A stretch of 64,000 nucleotides of DNA from an uncultured Niabella sp. (GTDB taxonomy: Bacteria > Bacteroidota > Bacteroidia > Chitinophagales > Chitinophagaceae). Each line of letters opens with the position of its first letter. Positions within the stretch are counted from its first letter, which is position 1. This document shows, piece by piece, positions 36,170 through 47,274 of this stretch. The DNA lies in the NCBI GenBank assembly GCA_934486785.1, contig CAKSQK010000002.1:297021-361020 (forward strand), written 5' to 3'. The translations under genes and the position numbers were made by a program. The notes beneath the pieces are model-generated. The model was given only the letters and a program-made list of their open reading frames with translations. It was not told where the DNA came from and searched no databases.

Positions 36170-39100
36170 ATGGCTACAAAAAAAGACAATCGTCCAAAAG
36201 CAGCATTTTCAAAAATCACCATCGGCCTTGCATCGCCCGACTCTATCTTAGAAAAAAGTTTTGGCGAAGTATTGAAACCCGAAACCATCAACTACCGCAC
36301 TTACAAACCCGAGCGCGACGGTTTGTTTTGCGAAAGGATTTTTGGGCCGGTAAAAGACTATGAATGCGCCTGCGGTAAATACAAGCGCATCCGTTACAAA
36401 GGCATTGTGTGCGACCGCTGCGGTGTAGAAGTAACTGAAAAGAAAGTGCGCCGCGAAAGAATGGGCCACATCAAATTAGTGGTACCAGTGGTACACATCT
36501 GGTACTTCAAATCCCTGCCCAACAAAATTGGTTACCTGTTGGGCATGAGCTCAAAAAAATTAGAAACCATTATATACTACGAAAGGTATGTTGTAATTCA
36601 GCCGGGTGTTCGTGTAGACAAGGGGCAGAATTATGGCGATCTTCTGACAGAAGAAGAATACCTGGATATACTGGACGCCTTGCCAAAAGACAACCAGTAC
36701 CTGCCTGATGACGATCCTAACAAATTCGTTGCTAAAATGGGCGCTGAAGCTGTTCACGACCTTTTAGGCAGAATTGACCTGGACCAGTTGTCATTTGATT
36801 TAAGAAATTCCGCAGCTACTGAAACCTCTCAGCAGCGCAAGGCCGACGCGTTGAAGCGTTTGAGCGTTGTAGAAGCGTTTCGCGATGCCAATACCCGTAT
36901 TGCCAACCGCCCCGAGTGGATGGTGATGCAATACATTCCGGTTATACCACCGGAACTGCGCCCGCTGGTACCGCTGGATGGCGGCCGTTTTGCGTCATCT
37001 GACCTGAACGACCTTTACCGCCGCGTGATCATCCGCAACAACCGTTTAAAAAGGCTGATGGAGATCAAAGCCCCGGAAGTGATCTTACGCAACGAAAAAC
37101 GCATGCTGCAGGAAGCGATTGATTCGCTGTTTGACAACAGCCGTAAATCGAACGCTGTAAAAGCAGAAGGCGGCCGTGCGCTGAAATCACTGAGCGATGT
37201 GCTGAAAGGCAAGCAGGGCCGTTTCCGCCAGAACCTATTGGGTAAGCGTGTGGACTACTCCGGCCGTTCGGTAATTGTGGTAGGCCCCGAAATGAAACTG
37301 CACGAGTGCGGCCTGCCAAAAGATATGGCTGCCGAGCTCTTCAAGCCGTTTATCATTCGCAAGCTGATTGAAAGAGGCATTGTAAAAACAGTAAAATCTG
37401 CAAGAAAGCTGGTTGATAAAAAAGAAGCCGTTGTATGGGACATTCTTGAAAATATTTTAAAAGGCCATCCTGTGATGCTGAACCGTGCTCCAACACTGCA
37501 CCGTTTATCCATCCAGGCATTTCAGCCTAAACTGATCGAAGGAAAAGCCATCCAACTGCACCCGCTGGTTACAGCTGCGTTCAACGCCGACTTTGACGGT
37601 GACCAAATGGCCGTGCACGTTCCATTGAGCAACGCTGCCATACTGGAAGCGCAGTTGCTCATGCTTGCTTCGCACAACATTCTCAATCCGCAAAACGGTA
37701 CGCCTATCACCCTGCCTTCTCAGGACATGGTACTGGGCCTGTATTACATCACCAAAGGCAAAAAAACCCAGGGTGAAGATGTGGCAAGAGGCGAAGGCAA
37801 GGCGTTTTACTCGGCAGAAGAAGTTATCATAGCTTACAACGAAAAGAAAGTTGACCTTCATGCCTGGATCAAAGTAAAAGTGAATGTTCGCAATGAAAAA
37901 GGCGAACTTGAAAATAAATTAATTGAAACCACCGTGGGTCGCGTGATCTTTAACCAGTACGTACCTGCAGAAGTTGGTTTTGTAAACGCGCTGCTCACCA
38001 AAAAGAACCTGCGCGAAATTATCGGCGATATCATTGATATCACCAACGTGCCCAAAACAGTTAAATTCCTTGATGACATCAAGCAGTTAGGTTTCCGCAC
38101 TGCCTTCCAGGGTGGTTTGTCGTTCAGCATTAACGACCTGATCATTCCTGAAGTTAAAGAAGAGCTCCTTGAAAATGCCAAAGGCGAGGTTGATGAGGTG
38201 TGGGATAACTACAATATGGGGCTTATTACCAACAACGAACGCTACAACCAGATCGTTGACATATGGAGCCGAGTAGATACAAGGCTTACAGAAACACTTA
38301 TACGCGAATTAAGCACCGATAAGCAGGGCTTCAACTCCGTGTATATGATGCTGGATTCCGGCGCAAGGGGTTCTAAGCAACAGATCAAGCAGCTCGCGGG
38401 CATCAGGGGGCTGATGGCCAAGCCAAGAAAATCAGGCTCTACAGGCTCTGAAATTATTGAAAACCCCATCCTTTCCAACTTTAAAGGCGGCTTGAACGTA
38501 TTGGATTACTTTATCTCTACACACGGTGCCCGTAAAGGTTTGGCCGATACCGCTCTTAAAACAGCGGATGCAGGTTACCTTACCAGACGCCTTGTAGACG
38601 TAGCACAAGATGTGGTAATTACAGAAGTGGATTGCGGAACATTGCGTGGTATTAATATTTCTGCATTAAAAGATAATGAAGATATTATTGAACCACTAAG
38701 CGACAGAATTGAAGGCCGCACTTCCTTACATGATGTATTTGACCCCCAAACAGATGAGCTATTGTTAAGTGCCGGTACCGAAATTTCTCCCGAAATCGCC
38801 AAAAAAATAGAAGATTCAGGTATCGAATCTATCGAGATCCGCTCAGTACTTACCTGCGAAAGCAAGCGTGGCTGCTGCGTGAAGTGTTATGGCAAAAACC
38901 TGGCTTCAGGCATCATGGCACAAAAAGGTGATGCGGTTGGTATCATTGCAGCGCAATCCATCGGTGAGCCGGGTACACAGTTAACGCTTCGTACCTTCCA
39001 CGTGGGTGGTGTGGCAGGTTCTGCTTCTGTAGAATCTACACTGACTGCCAAATTCGATGGCACCATCCAGTTTGACGGGGTGCGTTCCGTATCTACTACT

Positions 39101-40462
39101 AATGCTGAAGGTGATGATGTGCGCGTGGTAATTGGCCGTACCGGTGAGGTGCGTATCATTGATACAAAAGCCGACAGGCTGCTTATCACCAATAACATTC
39201 CTTACGGCTCTACCCTGTTGGTAAAAGACGGGCAAAAAGTTAACAAAGGCGTCGCCATCTGCTCATGGGATCCGTACAACAACGTGATTGTGGCAGAAAC
39301 TGATGGTGTGCTGAAGTTTGAAAACGTGATTGAAGGCATTACCTACCGCGAAGAAGCCGATGAACAAACCGGCCACCGCGAAAAAGTGGTAATTGAAACC
39401 AGGGATAAGACCAAGATACCATCCATCATTGTAGAAGGGAAAGAAATCAAATCTTATAACTTACCCACCGGCTCGCACATTATCCTGGATGATGGCGACG
39501 ATGTAAAAGCCGGTAAGGTGCTGGTAAAAATTCCACGTATACTTGGTAAGCTGAAGGATATTACCGGTGGTCTGCCACGCGTAACCGAGCTGTTTGAAGC
39601 GCGCAACCCAAGCAACCCTGCCGTGGTAAGCGAAATTGACGGTGTGGTAACCATGGGTGCTGTAAAGCGTGGCAACCGCGAGATCATTATTGAAGCAAAA
39701 GACGGTGTAACAAGGAAATACTTAGTACCACTGACCAGGCAAATACTGGCACAGGATGGCGACTTTGTAAAAGCTGGAAGCCCTCTTTCTGACGGGCAGA
39801 TATCTCCGCAGGATATTCTCTCCATTCAGGGACCGTTTGCAGTACAGCAATATGTAGTAAACGAAATTCAGGAGGTTTACCGCTTACAGGGTGTGCGCAT
39901 CAACGATAAGCACATCGAGGTGATCGTTCGCCAGATGATGCGTAAGGTAAGCATTGTTGACCCGGGTGATACCCGCTTCCTGGAAGATGACTTGGTAGAT
40001 AAATTTGAATTTGTAGATGAGAACGATTTTGTGTACGAGAAAAAAGTAGTGACCGATCCGGGCGACTCTGCAAAACTCAAAGCCGGCCAGATCATCAGCC
40101 TGAGAGATTTGAGAGAAGAAAACAGCGTGCTGCGCCGTGCAGATAAAAAAGCGGTGGAATTCCGCGATGCACAGCCGGCCACTTCTGCTCCCACCCTGCT
40201 GGGTATTACCAAAGCTTCTTTGGGTGTACAAAGCTGGATCTCTGCCGCTTCGTTCCAGGAAACCACCAAAGTACTTTCTTCTGCAGCCATTCACGGCAAG
40301 GCAGATGAAATGCTGGGCCTGAAAGAAAACGTGATCACCGGCCACCACATTCCAGCCGGTACCGGTTTGCGCGAGTTTGAGAACATGATCGTGGGCAGCA
40401 AAGAAGAATATGAGCTGTTGCAAACCGCCCGCGAAGCCATGAGCTTTGACGAAGAAGAATAA
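36170..40462 (+). CDS. rpoC: DNA-directed RNA polymerase subunit beta'
   Basis: Beta' subunit holding the active-site Mg. [16 protein letters not shown] at about 472-487 supplies the three Asp ligands (D474, D476, D478). The N-terminal zinc ribbon has C66, C68, C81 and C84. The second zinc site uses the Cys of VDCGTLRG together with C896, C903 and C906 in [13 protein letters not shown]. The trigger-loop/bridge-helix part and the C-terminal [20 protein letters not shown] are intact. Length 1430 residues, normal for Bacteroidota. Ends in an acidic tail and is followed by a strong terminator. Confidence 0.98.
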   Translation: MATKKDNRPKAAFSKITIGLASPDSILEKSFGEVLKPETINYRTYKPERDGLFCERIFGPVKDYECACGKYKRIRYKGIVCDRCGVEVTEKKVRRERMGHIKLVVPVVHIWYFKSLPNKIGYLLGMSSKKLETIIYYERYVVIQPGVRVDKGQNYGDLLTEEEYLDILDALPKDNQYLPDDDPNKFVAKMGAEAVHDLLGRIDLDQLSFDLRNSAATETSQQRKADALKRLSVVEAFRDANTRIANRPEWMVMQYIPVIPPELRPLVPLDGGRFASSDLNDLYRRVIIRNNRLKRLMEIKAPEVILRNEKRMLQEAIDSLFDNSRKSNAVKAEGGRALKSLSDVLKGKQGRFRQNLLGKRVDYSGRSVIVVGPEMKLHECGLPKDMAAELFKPFIIRKLIERGIVKTVKSARKLVDKKEAVVWDILENILKGHPVMLNRAPTLHRLSIQAFQPKLIEGKAIQLHPLVTAAFNADFDGDQMAVHVPLSNAAILEAQLLMLASHNILNPQNGTPITLPSQDMVLGLYYITKGKKTQGEDVARGEGKAFYSAEEVIIAYNEKKVDLHAWIKVKVNVRNEKGELENKLIETTVGRVIFNQYVPAEVGFVNALLTKKNLREIIGDIIDITNVPKTVKFLDDIKQLGFRTAFQGGLSFSINDLIIPEVKEELLENAKGEVDEVWDNYNMGLITNNERYNQIVDIWSRVDTRLTETLIRELSTDKQGFNSVYMMLDSGARGSKQQIKQLAGIRGLMAKPRKSGSTGSEIIENPILSNFKGGLNVLDYFISTHGARKGLADTALKTADAGYLTRRLVDVAQDVVITEVDCGTLRGINISALKDNEDIIEPLSDRIEGRTSLHDVFDPQTDELLLSAGTEISPEIAKKIEDSGIESIEIRSVLTCESKRGCCVKCYGKNLASGIMAQKGDAVGIIAAQSIGEPGTQLTLRTFHVGGVAGSASVESTLTAKFDGTIQFDGVRSVSTTNAEGDDVRVVIGRTGEVRIIDTKADRLLITNNIPYGSTLLVKDGQKVNKGVAICSWDPYNNVIVAETDGVLKFENVIEGITYREEADEQTGHREKVVIETRDKTKIPSIIVEGKEIKSYNLPTGSHIILDDGDDVKAGKVLVKIPRILGKLKDITGGLPRVTELFEARNPSNPAVVSEIDGVVTMGAVKRGNREIIIEAKDGVTRKYLVPLTRQILAQDGDFVKAGSPLSDGQISPQDILSIQGPFAVQQYVVNEIQEVYRLQGVRINDKHIEVIVRQMMRKVSIVDPGDTRFLEDDLVDKFEFVDENDFVYEKKVVTDPGDSAKLKAGQIISLRDLREENSVLRRADKKAVEFRDAQPATSAPTLLGITKASLGVQSWISAASFQETTKVLSSAAIHGKADEMLGLKENVITGHHIPAGTGLREFENMIVGSKEEYELLQTAREAMSFDEEE

Positions 40463-40488
40463 TTGTGACATAGACATGAATAAAATTT

Positions 40489-40514
40489 AAGGAGCGAGTG
40501 ATCGCTCCTTTTTT
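40489..40514 (+). terminator. Rho-independent terminator after rpoC
   Basis: AAGGAGCGA (40489-40497), loop GTGA, TCGCTCCTT (40502-40510), then TTTT. A perfect 9-bp stem 26 bases after the rpoC stop. The following 314 bases up to 40828 hold no gene I can support. Confidence 0.92.
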
Positions 40515-40828
40515 GTGACCACCTGACAGACAAACTTTTGACCTATCTTCAATTGCATTTCTGCATGGTATAATGCAAAACTCGTGGCACGCAAGGAACA
40601 ATTTATAAATCATGGGACACTGATTTAACACACTGGCTCAACATGTACAATAAAAAAAGATCAACTAAATAATAAGCAAGACAAGCCATGGCAACAATTT
40701 TCAGTTTAATACATACTCCTCATCTTGTTAACCCTTTCCTAAGAAAGCCGCCCAAAACATTTTTATTTTCAACTCTTTAGTATATTGCGTCTTGTTTTAT
40801 ATATTTAGCTTTTAACAGCATCACCAAT

Positions 40829-41443
40829 ATGACAACTGGAATAAAAAATGCGCTTTTAATAATAAATGCTTTACTGGTTCTGGCAGTCGCATTTTTATTA
40901 TACAATTACTTTAGCGGCAACAAAAAACAAGCTGGTACAACGCCTGTTGCCGGCAGCAAAAAAGACTCTTCAGCCGGCGGCCAAAGGCTGGTGTTTGCTT
41001 ATATTGATACGGATTCCATCCAGGTAAAATACGAGCTGGCAAAAGTGGTGCAGAATGAGATCAAAAGAAAAGAAACCGCTATTACCGCCGAAATGGAAAG
41101 GATGGAAAAAAACTATAAAAACAAAATTGCCGGGTACCAGCAGCAGCAGGCAAGCATGACGCCCGAACAAATGGAAGCCGCAGGCAGGGACGTGCAAAAC
41201 CTGCAACAGCAGATCATGGAAAAAAGGCAGTCGCTTACAGAAGACTTCAACAGCTTTGTGGCCTCAAAAAACATGAGCGTGATGAAAGAGATCAAAGACT
41301 TTTTGAAAAAATACAATGCCAGCGGCAAATACTCTTTTATTTTTTCTTATGAGCCTGGCCTGTTTTATTATAAAGACAGCTCCTTTGATATTACCGCCGA
41401 TGTGCTGAAAGGCCTTAATGATGAATACAGGCTGAAAAAATAA
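40829..41443 (+). CDS. OmpH/Skp-like periplasmic chaperone
   Basis: An N-terminal hydrophobic segment (about 8-27: ALLIINALLVLAVAFLLYNY) serves as signal anchor. A long coiled coil (about 70-135: KRKETAITAEMERMEKNYKN and onward, rich in Gln/Glu/Lys) follows, then KKYNASGKYSFIFSYEPG, the closing beta element of the Skp/OmpH fold. These trimeric proteins hold unfolded outer-membrane proteins in the periplasm. Length 204 residues. It is monocistronic; the 366-base gap before it includes the rpoC terminator. Confidence 0.82.
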   Translation: MTTGIKNALLIINALLVLAVAFLLYNYFSGNKKQAGTTPVAGSKKDSSAGGQRLVFAYIDTDSIQVKYELAKVVQNEIKRKETAITAEMERMEKNYKNKIAGYQQQQASMTPEQMEAAGRDVQNLQQQIMEKRQSLTEDFNSFVASKNMSVMKEIKDFLKKYNASGKYSFIFSYEPGLFYYKDSSFDITADVLKGLNDEYRLKK

Positions 41444-41586
41444 GCCTTCAATTAGCCAGGTTAATAGGTTGATCAGTTTACAAATATTACAGTTGCTGCC
41501 TTCTTTTCAGCATACAAACCTTCCTACTTTTCTACTAACATTCAGTTCAAATTCTTATCTTGTTTCCCAAAATCAACAACTCAGTT

Positions 41587-43101
41587 ATGGGAAATCAGAC
41601 GCATTCATTCAAACAATCGCTTAGCTTGTTTGATGGCACTATGATCGTTGCAGGGTCAATGATCGGTTCGGGAATATTTATCGTAAGCGCAGATATGACG
41701 AGGCATGTGGGCAGCTCCGGCTGGCTGATTGCACTATGGGTGCTTACAGGCATTATGACCATTTTTGCAGCCATTACTTACGGTGAATTGTCTTCCATGT
41801 TTCCCAGGGCTGGCGGCCAGTATGTATATTTGAAAGAAGCTTACAACCCACTTACCGGCTTTTTATACGGCTGGAGCTTTTTCTCCGTTATTCAAACGGG
41901 AACCATTGCTGCCGTAGGCGTTGCCTTTAGCAAGTTTGCAGGCTACTTTATCCCCGCGCTTACCATTGATGATAAAAACCTTTTGTTTCAATTGGCATGG
42001 CTGAAGATATATCCTGCGCAGTTGCTTTCCATCGCGTTGATCATCTTCCTTACTTATATCAATACAAGAGGCGTAAAGGAAGGAAAACTTGTGCAAACCA
42101 GCTTTACCATCGTCAAACTGTTTTCTATATTCGGGCTTATTGTTGCCGGTTTACTGTTTGCTTTTAATGCAGACATCTGGAATGCCAACTGGGCCACGGG
42201 TTTCGACCTTAAATTTACTGAAGCCGTAAGAGATGAGCCGGGCGGCAGCCAGGCAGGCTGGTCGCTGTTCAAAGAATCGCCTGCACTCATCTTTACCATC
42301 GGGCTCATCAGCTCGGCGCTGGTAGGCTCGGTATTCAGCAGCGTGGCCTGGGAAAACGTTACTTTTATAGCCAGCGAAATTAAAAATCCTAAAAGAAACG
42401 TAGGCCTCAGCTTATTGCTTGGAACAGTCATTGTAACTGTTGTTTATGTTTTGATGAACATCATGTACATAGCCGTGATGCCACTGGTTCCCGAAGCAAC
42501 AACTGCCGTTGCCGCCTATCCTACCGAGTTCAATCAATATCCCAATATTGCATTTGCACGGCAGGACCGCGTAGCCACCGCTTCGGCATTTAATATATTT
42601 GGTGATTATGGCGCGGCTATTATCGCTGTCATGATCATGATCTCAACCTTTGGCTGCAATAATGGTTTGATACTTTCGGGAGCAAGGGTTTTTTATACCA
42701 TGGCGCAGGACAAACTATTTTTGCCCAAAGCCGCCAATCTTAATAAAAACAGTGTGCCGCAATGGGCTTTGTGGGCGCAATGCATTTGGGCCAGCATCCT
42801 TTGCCTTAGCGGCCAGTATGGTATATTATTAGATTATGTGGTGTTTATTACCGTGGTATTTTACATTCTTACCATTTACGGCGTGTTTAAATTAAGAAAG
42901 GAAAGGCCTGATGCAGAAAGGCCGTACAAAGCGCTGGGTTACCCGGTTATTCCCGCCATTTATATACTCATTGCGCTGGTCATGTGCGTGGGCCTGCTGT
43001 ATGCCAAGCCGGTTACTTCGCTGGCAGGGCTGGTAATTGCTTTATTAGGCATACCGGTTTATTATTTTTACAAACGAAAAAACCAGGTATTGGAAGATTG
43101 A
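41587..43101 (+). CDS. APC family amino acid permease
   Basis: Twelve to fourteen membrane helices with the APC superfamily signature in TM1, DGTMIVAGSMIGSGIFIVSA (about 16-35), where the GSGIF break binds substrate. ITYGELSSMFPRAGGQYVYL (about 72-91) is the conserved TM2-loop. It imports or exchanges amino acids at the inner membrane; specificity cannot be told. I use the ATG at 41587; a TTG nine codons upstream is in frame but unlikely. Length 504 residues. Confidence 0.9.
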   Translation: MGNQTHSFKQSLSLFDGTMIVAGSMIGSGIFIVSADMTRHVGSSGWLIALWVLTGIMTIFAAITYGELSSMFPRAGGQYVYLKEAYNPLTGFLYGWSFFSVIQTGTIAAVGVAFSKFAGYFIPALTIDDKNLLFQLAWLKIYPAQLLSIALIIFLTYINTRGVKEGKLVQTSFTIVKLFSIFGLIVAGLLFAFNADIWNANWATGFDLKFTEAVRDEPGGSQAGWSLFKESPALIFTIGLISSALVGSVFSSVAWENVTFIASEIKNPKRNVGLSLLLGTVIVTVVYVLMNIMYIAVMPLVPEATTAVAAYPTEFNQYPNIAFARQDRVATASAFNIFGDYGAAIIAVMIMISTFGCNNGLILSGARVFYTMAQDKLFLPKAANLNKNSVPQWALWAQCIWASILCLSGQYGILLDYVVFITVVFYILTIYGVFKLRKERPDAERPYKALGYPVIPAIYILIALVMCVGLLYAKPVTSLAGLVIALLGIPVYYFYKRKNQVLED

Positions 43102-43121
43102 TTTAAATGATTGATAAAACA

Positions 43122-43649
43122 ATGATGATGAAAAATTTTTTATGGATGCTCTGTATGGTGCTATGCATTTCCTGTGGCAATAATGAAAGCGCCGAAAACG
43201 AAAGCGCTGCCACAGCCGCAGAACCCGGTAGGGTATATACGGCGGTTCAGCTTAACGAAATGATTGTTGCATTGGAAAGTAGCCTGGAAGAACCCATGCT
43301 GAAAGCTGAAGCAGAAATAAAAGTAAGAGGCGATAAAGGCAACCTGGATGGCGTGGCACAATCAGCAAAGGCCATGGAAGACACCATACAGGTGCGCATT
43401 GATGCAGTTAAGGCTTTTACACCGGTGGGCGTTGGCGGCGAAGATTATAAAACCGTGGCCACCAGGTATTTTGAACACCTGAAAAGCATTTATACTACTT
43501 ACAGGGAGATTGCCGAAGCTAATAACGACAATACCCGGCAGGAAAAAGCACAGCAAATGCAATCCATCATTAGCGCGCAATCAGCCATAATGGCCAATTT
43601 GCAGCAGGCACAGCAAAAGTACGCGGCGGACAACGGGTTTGTATATTAG
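43122..43649 (+). CDS. Helical lipoprotein, paralogue A
   Basis: Signal peptide with lipobox LCISC (Cys about 17 residues in), then a low-complexity Glu/Ala linker. The body is an all-helical domain: QLNEMIVALESSLEEPMLKA, DYKTVATRYFEHLKSIYTTY, ending QQAQQKYAADNGFVY. It has the same layout and ending as the product of the next gene (ADDNGFKV), so the two are tandem paralogues. Possibly the LIC11966-type surface protein family, but I hold that loosely. Start: an ATG at 43107 is also possible; the signal peptide fits the 43122 Met best. Location outer membrane or periplasm by lipidation. Confidence 0.68.
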   Translation: MMMKNFLWMLCMVLCISCGNNESAENESAATAAEPGRVYTAVQLNEMIVALESSLEEPMLKAEAEIKVRGDKGNLDGVAQSAKAMEDTIQVRIDAVKAFTPVGVGGEDYKTVATRYFEHLKSIYTTYREIAEANNDNTRQEKAQQMQSIISAQSAIMANLQQAQQKYAADNGFVY

Positions 43650-43690
43650 CATGTTTAAGGTTTGGTTTTTGTGGTAGTATTAAGAAAGAT

Positions 43691-44197
43691 ATGTTCACGA
43701 AGCAGTTACTTTTTATAGCCTTCATCGTGATTGCTGCTGGCTGCAACAACACCAAAAAAGAAAGCCTTGAAACGGCCATACAGTTCAGCGAAAAAATTGT
43801 GAATACCGAGCAGGAGCTGGCAGAACCGCTTGCCCATGCAGAACAAATGATCCTGGCAAAATTAGACAGCAGTGATTTTGAAAGCATGGGCGCCATAGCT
43901 GATGAAGCAGAAACGCTTATTGCTGACCGGGTTAAAGAAATTAAGGCTTTAAGTGTGAAAGGTTTTAAAGGCGGGGAAGCTTTCAGGTCTTCTGCCATAA
44001 ATTATTTTGAATACGTAAAAAGCATTTTTACCAATTACAAAAATATTGGCTATGCCAAAACTGAAGGAGCGCGGCTTTACGAAGTACGCCGCATGGACAG
44101 TTTAAGAAGCCGGCAACAACCTGTTATAATGAAAATGCAAGCTGCGCAAAAGCAATTTGCTGACGACAACGGTTTTAAAGTAAACTTTCAGCAATAG
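43691..44197 (+). CDS. Helical lipoprotein, paralogue B
   Basis: Lipobox IAAGC at about residues 14-18, followed by helices ETAIQFSEKIVNTEQELAEP and AINYFEYVKSIFTNYKNIGY, ending MQAAQKQFADDNGFKVNFQQ. Length 168 residues. The helix with YFEYVKSIFTNY and the terminal ADDNGF mirror YFEHLKSIYTTY and AADNGF in the gene 41 bases upstream, so this is a duplicated pair. Function unknown. No enzymatic residues stand out. Confidence 0.68.
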   Translation: MFTKQLLFIAFIVIAAGCNNTKKESLETAIQFSEKIVNTEQELAEPLAHAEQMILAKLDSSDFESMGAIADEAETLIADRVKEIKALSVKGFKGGEAFRSSAINYFEYVKSIFTNYKNIGYAKTEGARLYEVRRMDSLRSRQQPVIMKMQAAQKQFADDNGFKVNFQQ

Positions 44198-44278
44198 TTG
44201 AAATGATACCCAATACTTATGATTACATTAACAAATCGTTCCATTAATTTGGCTGAACTTTAACCAATAATTTTTTCC

Positions 44279-45163
44279 ATGAAAATTTCTGCTGCTTTCA
44301 ACCAATATTGGTCAGGCCTGTGCGTAGGTATGCTGTTGTTACTGCTGGCATCCTGCACCAAATCTGATACCCTTGGTGAAACGGTTATGCGCAGCAATCT
44401 TTCAGAAAAAATTATTCTTGACACTGCTTATGGCGAAGATGACCTGCAAAAATTAGACATTTACCTGCCTGCCGGAAGAACAGAAGCTACAGGCTTGGTA
44501 GTGCTGTTGCATGGCGATGCCTGGCACGGCGGCGATAAGAGCAACCTCAACAATTTTATAAAACTATTCAGGGCAAAATGGCCGGATGTTGCCATTGCCA
44601 ACATTAACTACCGCGATGCTACAGGAGACAGCATCACTTACAGTGAACTGATTGCTGATGTGGAAATCGCCATCAACATGCTGGCAGCCGGCAAATCAGC
44701 TTTTAATATTTCTAACAACATTGCGCTGTGGGGTGTGAGCGCCGGCGCCCATCTGGCTATGCAGTATACTTACACCAAAAACGATTCCGGTTATGTAAAA
44801 TGCGTGGCAGATGTGTATGGCCCTGCAATTATCAACGACTGGGATTTTTATAATATTACTGAACCTGTAAAAGGCAAAGACCTGCTCTGGCATCTTTCCG
44901 GCTCTCGTTGGAATGAAGAGCTTTACAAAGCATTAAGCCCTATTGAAAATGCTACGGCAGCATCAAAGCCCACGATCATTTTTCATGGCAACCTTGATGC
45001 GGTAGTTCCCGTGTACCACAGCCAGCGGCTAAAGAAAAAGCTGGATGAAGCAGGCGTACCCAATGAATACCATGAGTACACCGATTTTCATGGGTTTAAT
45101 GACATCAATATTGACGACTGCGTAAACAAAAGCATTTTGTTTTTTAAGAAGCATTTGAAATAA
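44279..45163 (+). CDS. Alpha/beta hydrolase lipoprotein (esterase-like)
   Basis: Exported lipoprotein (lipobox LLASC near residue 26) with an alpha/beta-hydrolase fold of the BD-FAE/esterase type. LVVLLHGDAWHGGDKSNL (about 74-91) is the oxyanion-hole region in place of HGGxW. The catalytic triad is Ser154 (GVSAGAH), Asp240 (NLDAVVP) and His271 (DFHGFND). Probable substrate: an acyl ester, perhaps on a carbohydrate, but unproven. Length 294 residues. It is convergent with the MFS transporter gene. Confidence 0.87.
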   Translation: MKISAAFNQYWSGLCVGMLLLLLASCTKSDTLGETVMRSNLSEKIILDTAYGEDDLQKLDIYLPAGRTEATGLVVLLHGDAWHGGDKSNLNNFIKLFRAKWPDVAIANINYRDATGDSITYSELIADVEIAINMLAAGKSAFNISNNIALWGVSAGAHLAMQYTYTKNDSGYVKCVADVYGPAIINDWDFYNITEPVKGKDLLWHLSGSRWNEELYKALSPIENATAASKPTIIFHGNLDAVVPVYHSQRLKKKLDEAGVPNEYHEYTDFHGFNDINIDDCVNKSILFFKKHLK

Positions 45164-45185
45164 TTTGCATTTTTCTTCAACACTC

Positions 45186-46496
45186 TTACTGGTTTTCCGT
45201 TAGAGCGGTTTCAACAGCATCATCGGCGGCCACTTCTTCTTTGCTTCTCAGCGGTACCAGCCACGATACTATAAATGCAGGAATGGTGCAGATCAACACC
45301 CAGATAAAAAATTCTTTGTAGCCCAGGTAATCGCTGATTACGCCGCTGAGCATGGAAGGGATCATAAAACCCAGGTTCATAATACCGCTGCCAAATGCAT
45401 AATGCGCCATTTTGTATTTGCCGGGTGCAATATTTTGCATGATGAAAAGTATCAGCCCCACAAAACCAAAACCGTAGCCAAAGTATTCAATACCTATGGC
45501 GCCGCCAATTAGCCACATGCTTTGCGGTTGAAACCAGGCCAGCAGCGAGTACATAATAAATGGCAGGTTGAAGATGGCGCAAAGCAGCAGCAGCGTTTTT
45601 CTGTTCAGCCCGCGCTTTGCCACAAAATATCCTGAAGCTATGGAACCCAGCACAAAAGCAATGGCTCCTATGGTTCCATACAGCAAACCTATCTGGTCGG
45701 TATCAAGGCCCAGGCCGCCCTCTGCCCTTGTGGCTTTAAAAAAAAGCGGTGCAATTTTAATGGCATGGCCTTCTGCAAAGCGGTAAAATACTATAAACAA
45801 CAAGCCAAACCAGATATGCTTTTTTTGAAAAAACGTTACAAACACATCGCCCAGCGTTTTGGCCACTTCTTTAGCGTTGGACACCTTTTGCGCTGCACCT
45901 CCCGTTGGCAGCACGCGGCTGTTATAAAGCCCCAGCACAATCATGATGGCGCCAAAAACAAACATGATCACCACCCAGGCCTGGTGTATGCCAATGCTTT
46001 TTTCAAGAATGCCCGCAAAGTAAACCAGCACGCCGCCGGCAACAATTTTTGCAATATTATAAAAAGCGCCCTGCCACCCTGCATATTGTGCCTGCTCTTT
46101 TGAATTGAGTTCATTCAGGTACACGCCGTCTGCAGCCACATCGTGCGTGGCGCCGCTAATGGCGATCATTTGCAGCACGGCTATGGAAACAGCAAAAAAA
46201 TCAGGCAGCTTCAGGCTGAGCGCCACCAAGCCAAATAAAACACCGGTAAAGATCTGCGTGGTAATAACAAAAAACTTTTTGGTTTTATATAGCTCCATGA
46301 AAGGGCTCCACAGCGGTTTGAAAGTATAGGGCCACATAATGGCCGAAGTCCAGATGGCAATCTGTGTATCACTGATGCCCATGCTTTTATACATGATAGC
46401 GGCAGAGGTGGCAAGTGCTACAAAGGGCAGCCCCATGGCAAACCATGTGGTGGGTATCCAGTAAAACGGATGCGTTTTGGATGTGTTCTTTTGCAT
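45186..46496 (-). CDS. MFS transporter
   Basis: Twelve-helix major facilitator, 436 residues. The N-terminus HPFYWIPTTWFAMGLPFVAL and the loop DTQIAIWTSAIMWPYTFKPL resemble the AmpG / nucleoside-or-peptidoglycan-fragment branch (DTQI...KP with a Pro-Tyr-Thr-Phe-Lys). GPLW-like acidic residues in WSPFMELYKTKK follow. Substrate uncertain. It lies 103 bases downstream of the DtxR-type regulator on the same strand, so the two may be co-transcribed and this transporter may belong to the same metal or nutrient response. Confidence 0.85.
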   Translation of the reverse strand: MQKNTSKTHPFYWIPTTWFAMGLPFVALATSAAIMYKSMGISDTQIAIWTSAIMWPYTFKPLWSPFMELYKTKKFFVITTQIFTGVLFGLVALSLKLPDFFAVSIAVLQMIAISGATHDVAADGVYLNELNSKEQAQYAGWQGAFYNIAKIVAGGVLVYFAGILEKSIGIHQAWVVIMFVFGAIMIVLGLYNSRVLPTGGAAQKVSNAKEVAKTLGDVFVTFFQKKHIWFGLLFIVFYRFAEGHAIKIAPLFFKATRAEGGLGLDTDQIGLLYGTIGAIAFVLGSIASGYFVAKRGLNRKTLLLLCAIFNLPFIMYSLLAWFQPQSMWLIGGAIGIEYFGYGFGFVGLILFIMQNIAPGKYKMAHYAFGSGIMNLGFMIPSMLSGVISDYLGYKEFFIWVLICTIPAFIVSWLVPLRSKEEVAADDAVETALTENQ

Positions 46497-46599
46497 TTCT
46501 AAATGTATGTATTAAAACAAAAACCAGTTAAAAATTTTTGGGAGTTTATAAATTCGTTCGGGTGTATCGCAAACAAATTGCCCGATGCAAAACATGATC

Positions 46600-47271
46600 T
46601 CAGCGCTTTCTTTTTCTCTTTTTAGCAACAAGCAGTTTTTCGCAAACTTTGCTGCTGAGCGTAACATTTTCCTTATCAGCATAGCTAACCATCATACTGC
46701 CGTCAAACGGTTCGGTTTGTTGTATGTTCAGATCAACGCCTAAAAACAATTCGCGGGCGGTTAGAAATTTCAGCAACTCTTCAGAAGAAGGCTGTACTGC
46801 CATGAGCGTTACCGTATCTCCTGCTTTGAATTCACTGAGTTTTTGATAACTGCCCTCAATTATATTCCCCTCTGCATCCGGTATGGGTGAGCCGTGCGGG
46901 TCTACTGTGGGATGGCCCAGCAATTCATCCATCTTAATAAAAAACTCCGGCGCCTGTATGTGTTCAACCTGTTCTGCAATATGGTGTACTTCATCCCAGC
47001 TAAAACCCATCTTTTCCACAAGATACATTTCGGTCAGGCGGTGTTTCCTAATGATAAGCGCCGCCAGCTTTTTTCCTTTCGCCGTTAATTTCAAAGGCCT
47101 GTAGCTTTCGTAAACCACCAGTTGCTTTTCTGCCAGCCGCTTCATCATGCTGTTTACCGTTGGCATTTTTATGTCAAGCTGCTTGCTGATGTCGTTAACG
47201 CTGGCTTCGCCTTTCAAACTGGTTAGATTGTATAAAGCCTTCAGGTAATTTTCTTCCGTGTGTGAGATCAT
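46600..47271 (-). CDS. DtxR/MntR-family metal-dependent transcriptional regulator
   Basis: Winged-helix repressor that binds DNA when loaded with Fe(II) or Mn(II). N-terminal HTH: TEENYLKALYNLTSLKGEAS, then DISKQLDIKMPTVNSMMKRL (about 4-45). A metal-binding dimerisation domain follows (LTEMYLVEKMGFSWDEVHHI with E and H ligands; HPTVDPHGSPIPD near 124), and an FeoA/SH3-like C-terminal domain (GDTVTLMAVQPSSE; about 150-220). Length 223 residues. Start chosen at ATG 47271, matching the family MxSxTEENYL; the TTG two codons earlier is less likely. Its own promoter contains GTTAG repeats, suggesting autoregulation. Confidence 0.92.
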   Translation of the reverse strand: MISHTEENYLKALYNLTSLKGEASVNDISKQLDIKMPTVNSMMKRLAEKQLVVYESYRPLKLTAKGKKLAALIIRKHRLTEMYLVEKMGFSWDEVHHIAEQVEHIQAPEFFIKMDELLGHPTVDPHGSPIPDAEGNIIEGSYQKLSEFKAGDTVTLMAVQPSSEELLKFLTARELFLGVDLNIQQTEPFDGSMMVSYADKENVTLSSKVCEKLLVAKKRKRKR

Positions 47272-47274
47272 TTG

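Noticed and set aside
40335-40631. 98-codon minus-strand frame over the rpoC end and terminator
   Set aside because: Runs through the rpoC terminator and antisense to the conserved rpoC C-terminus.
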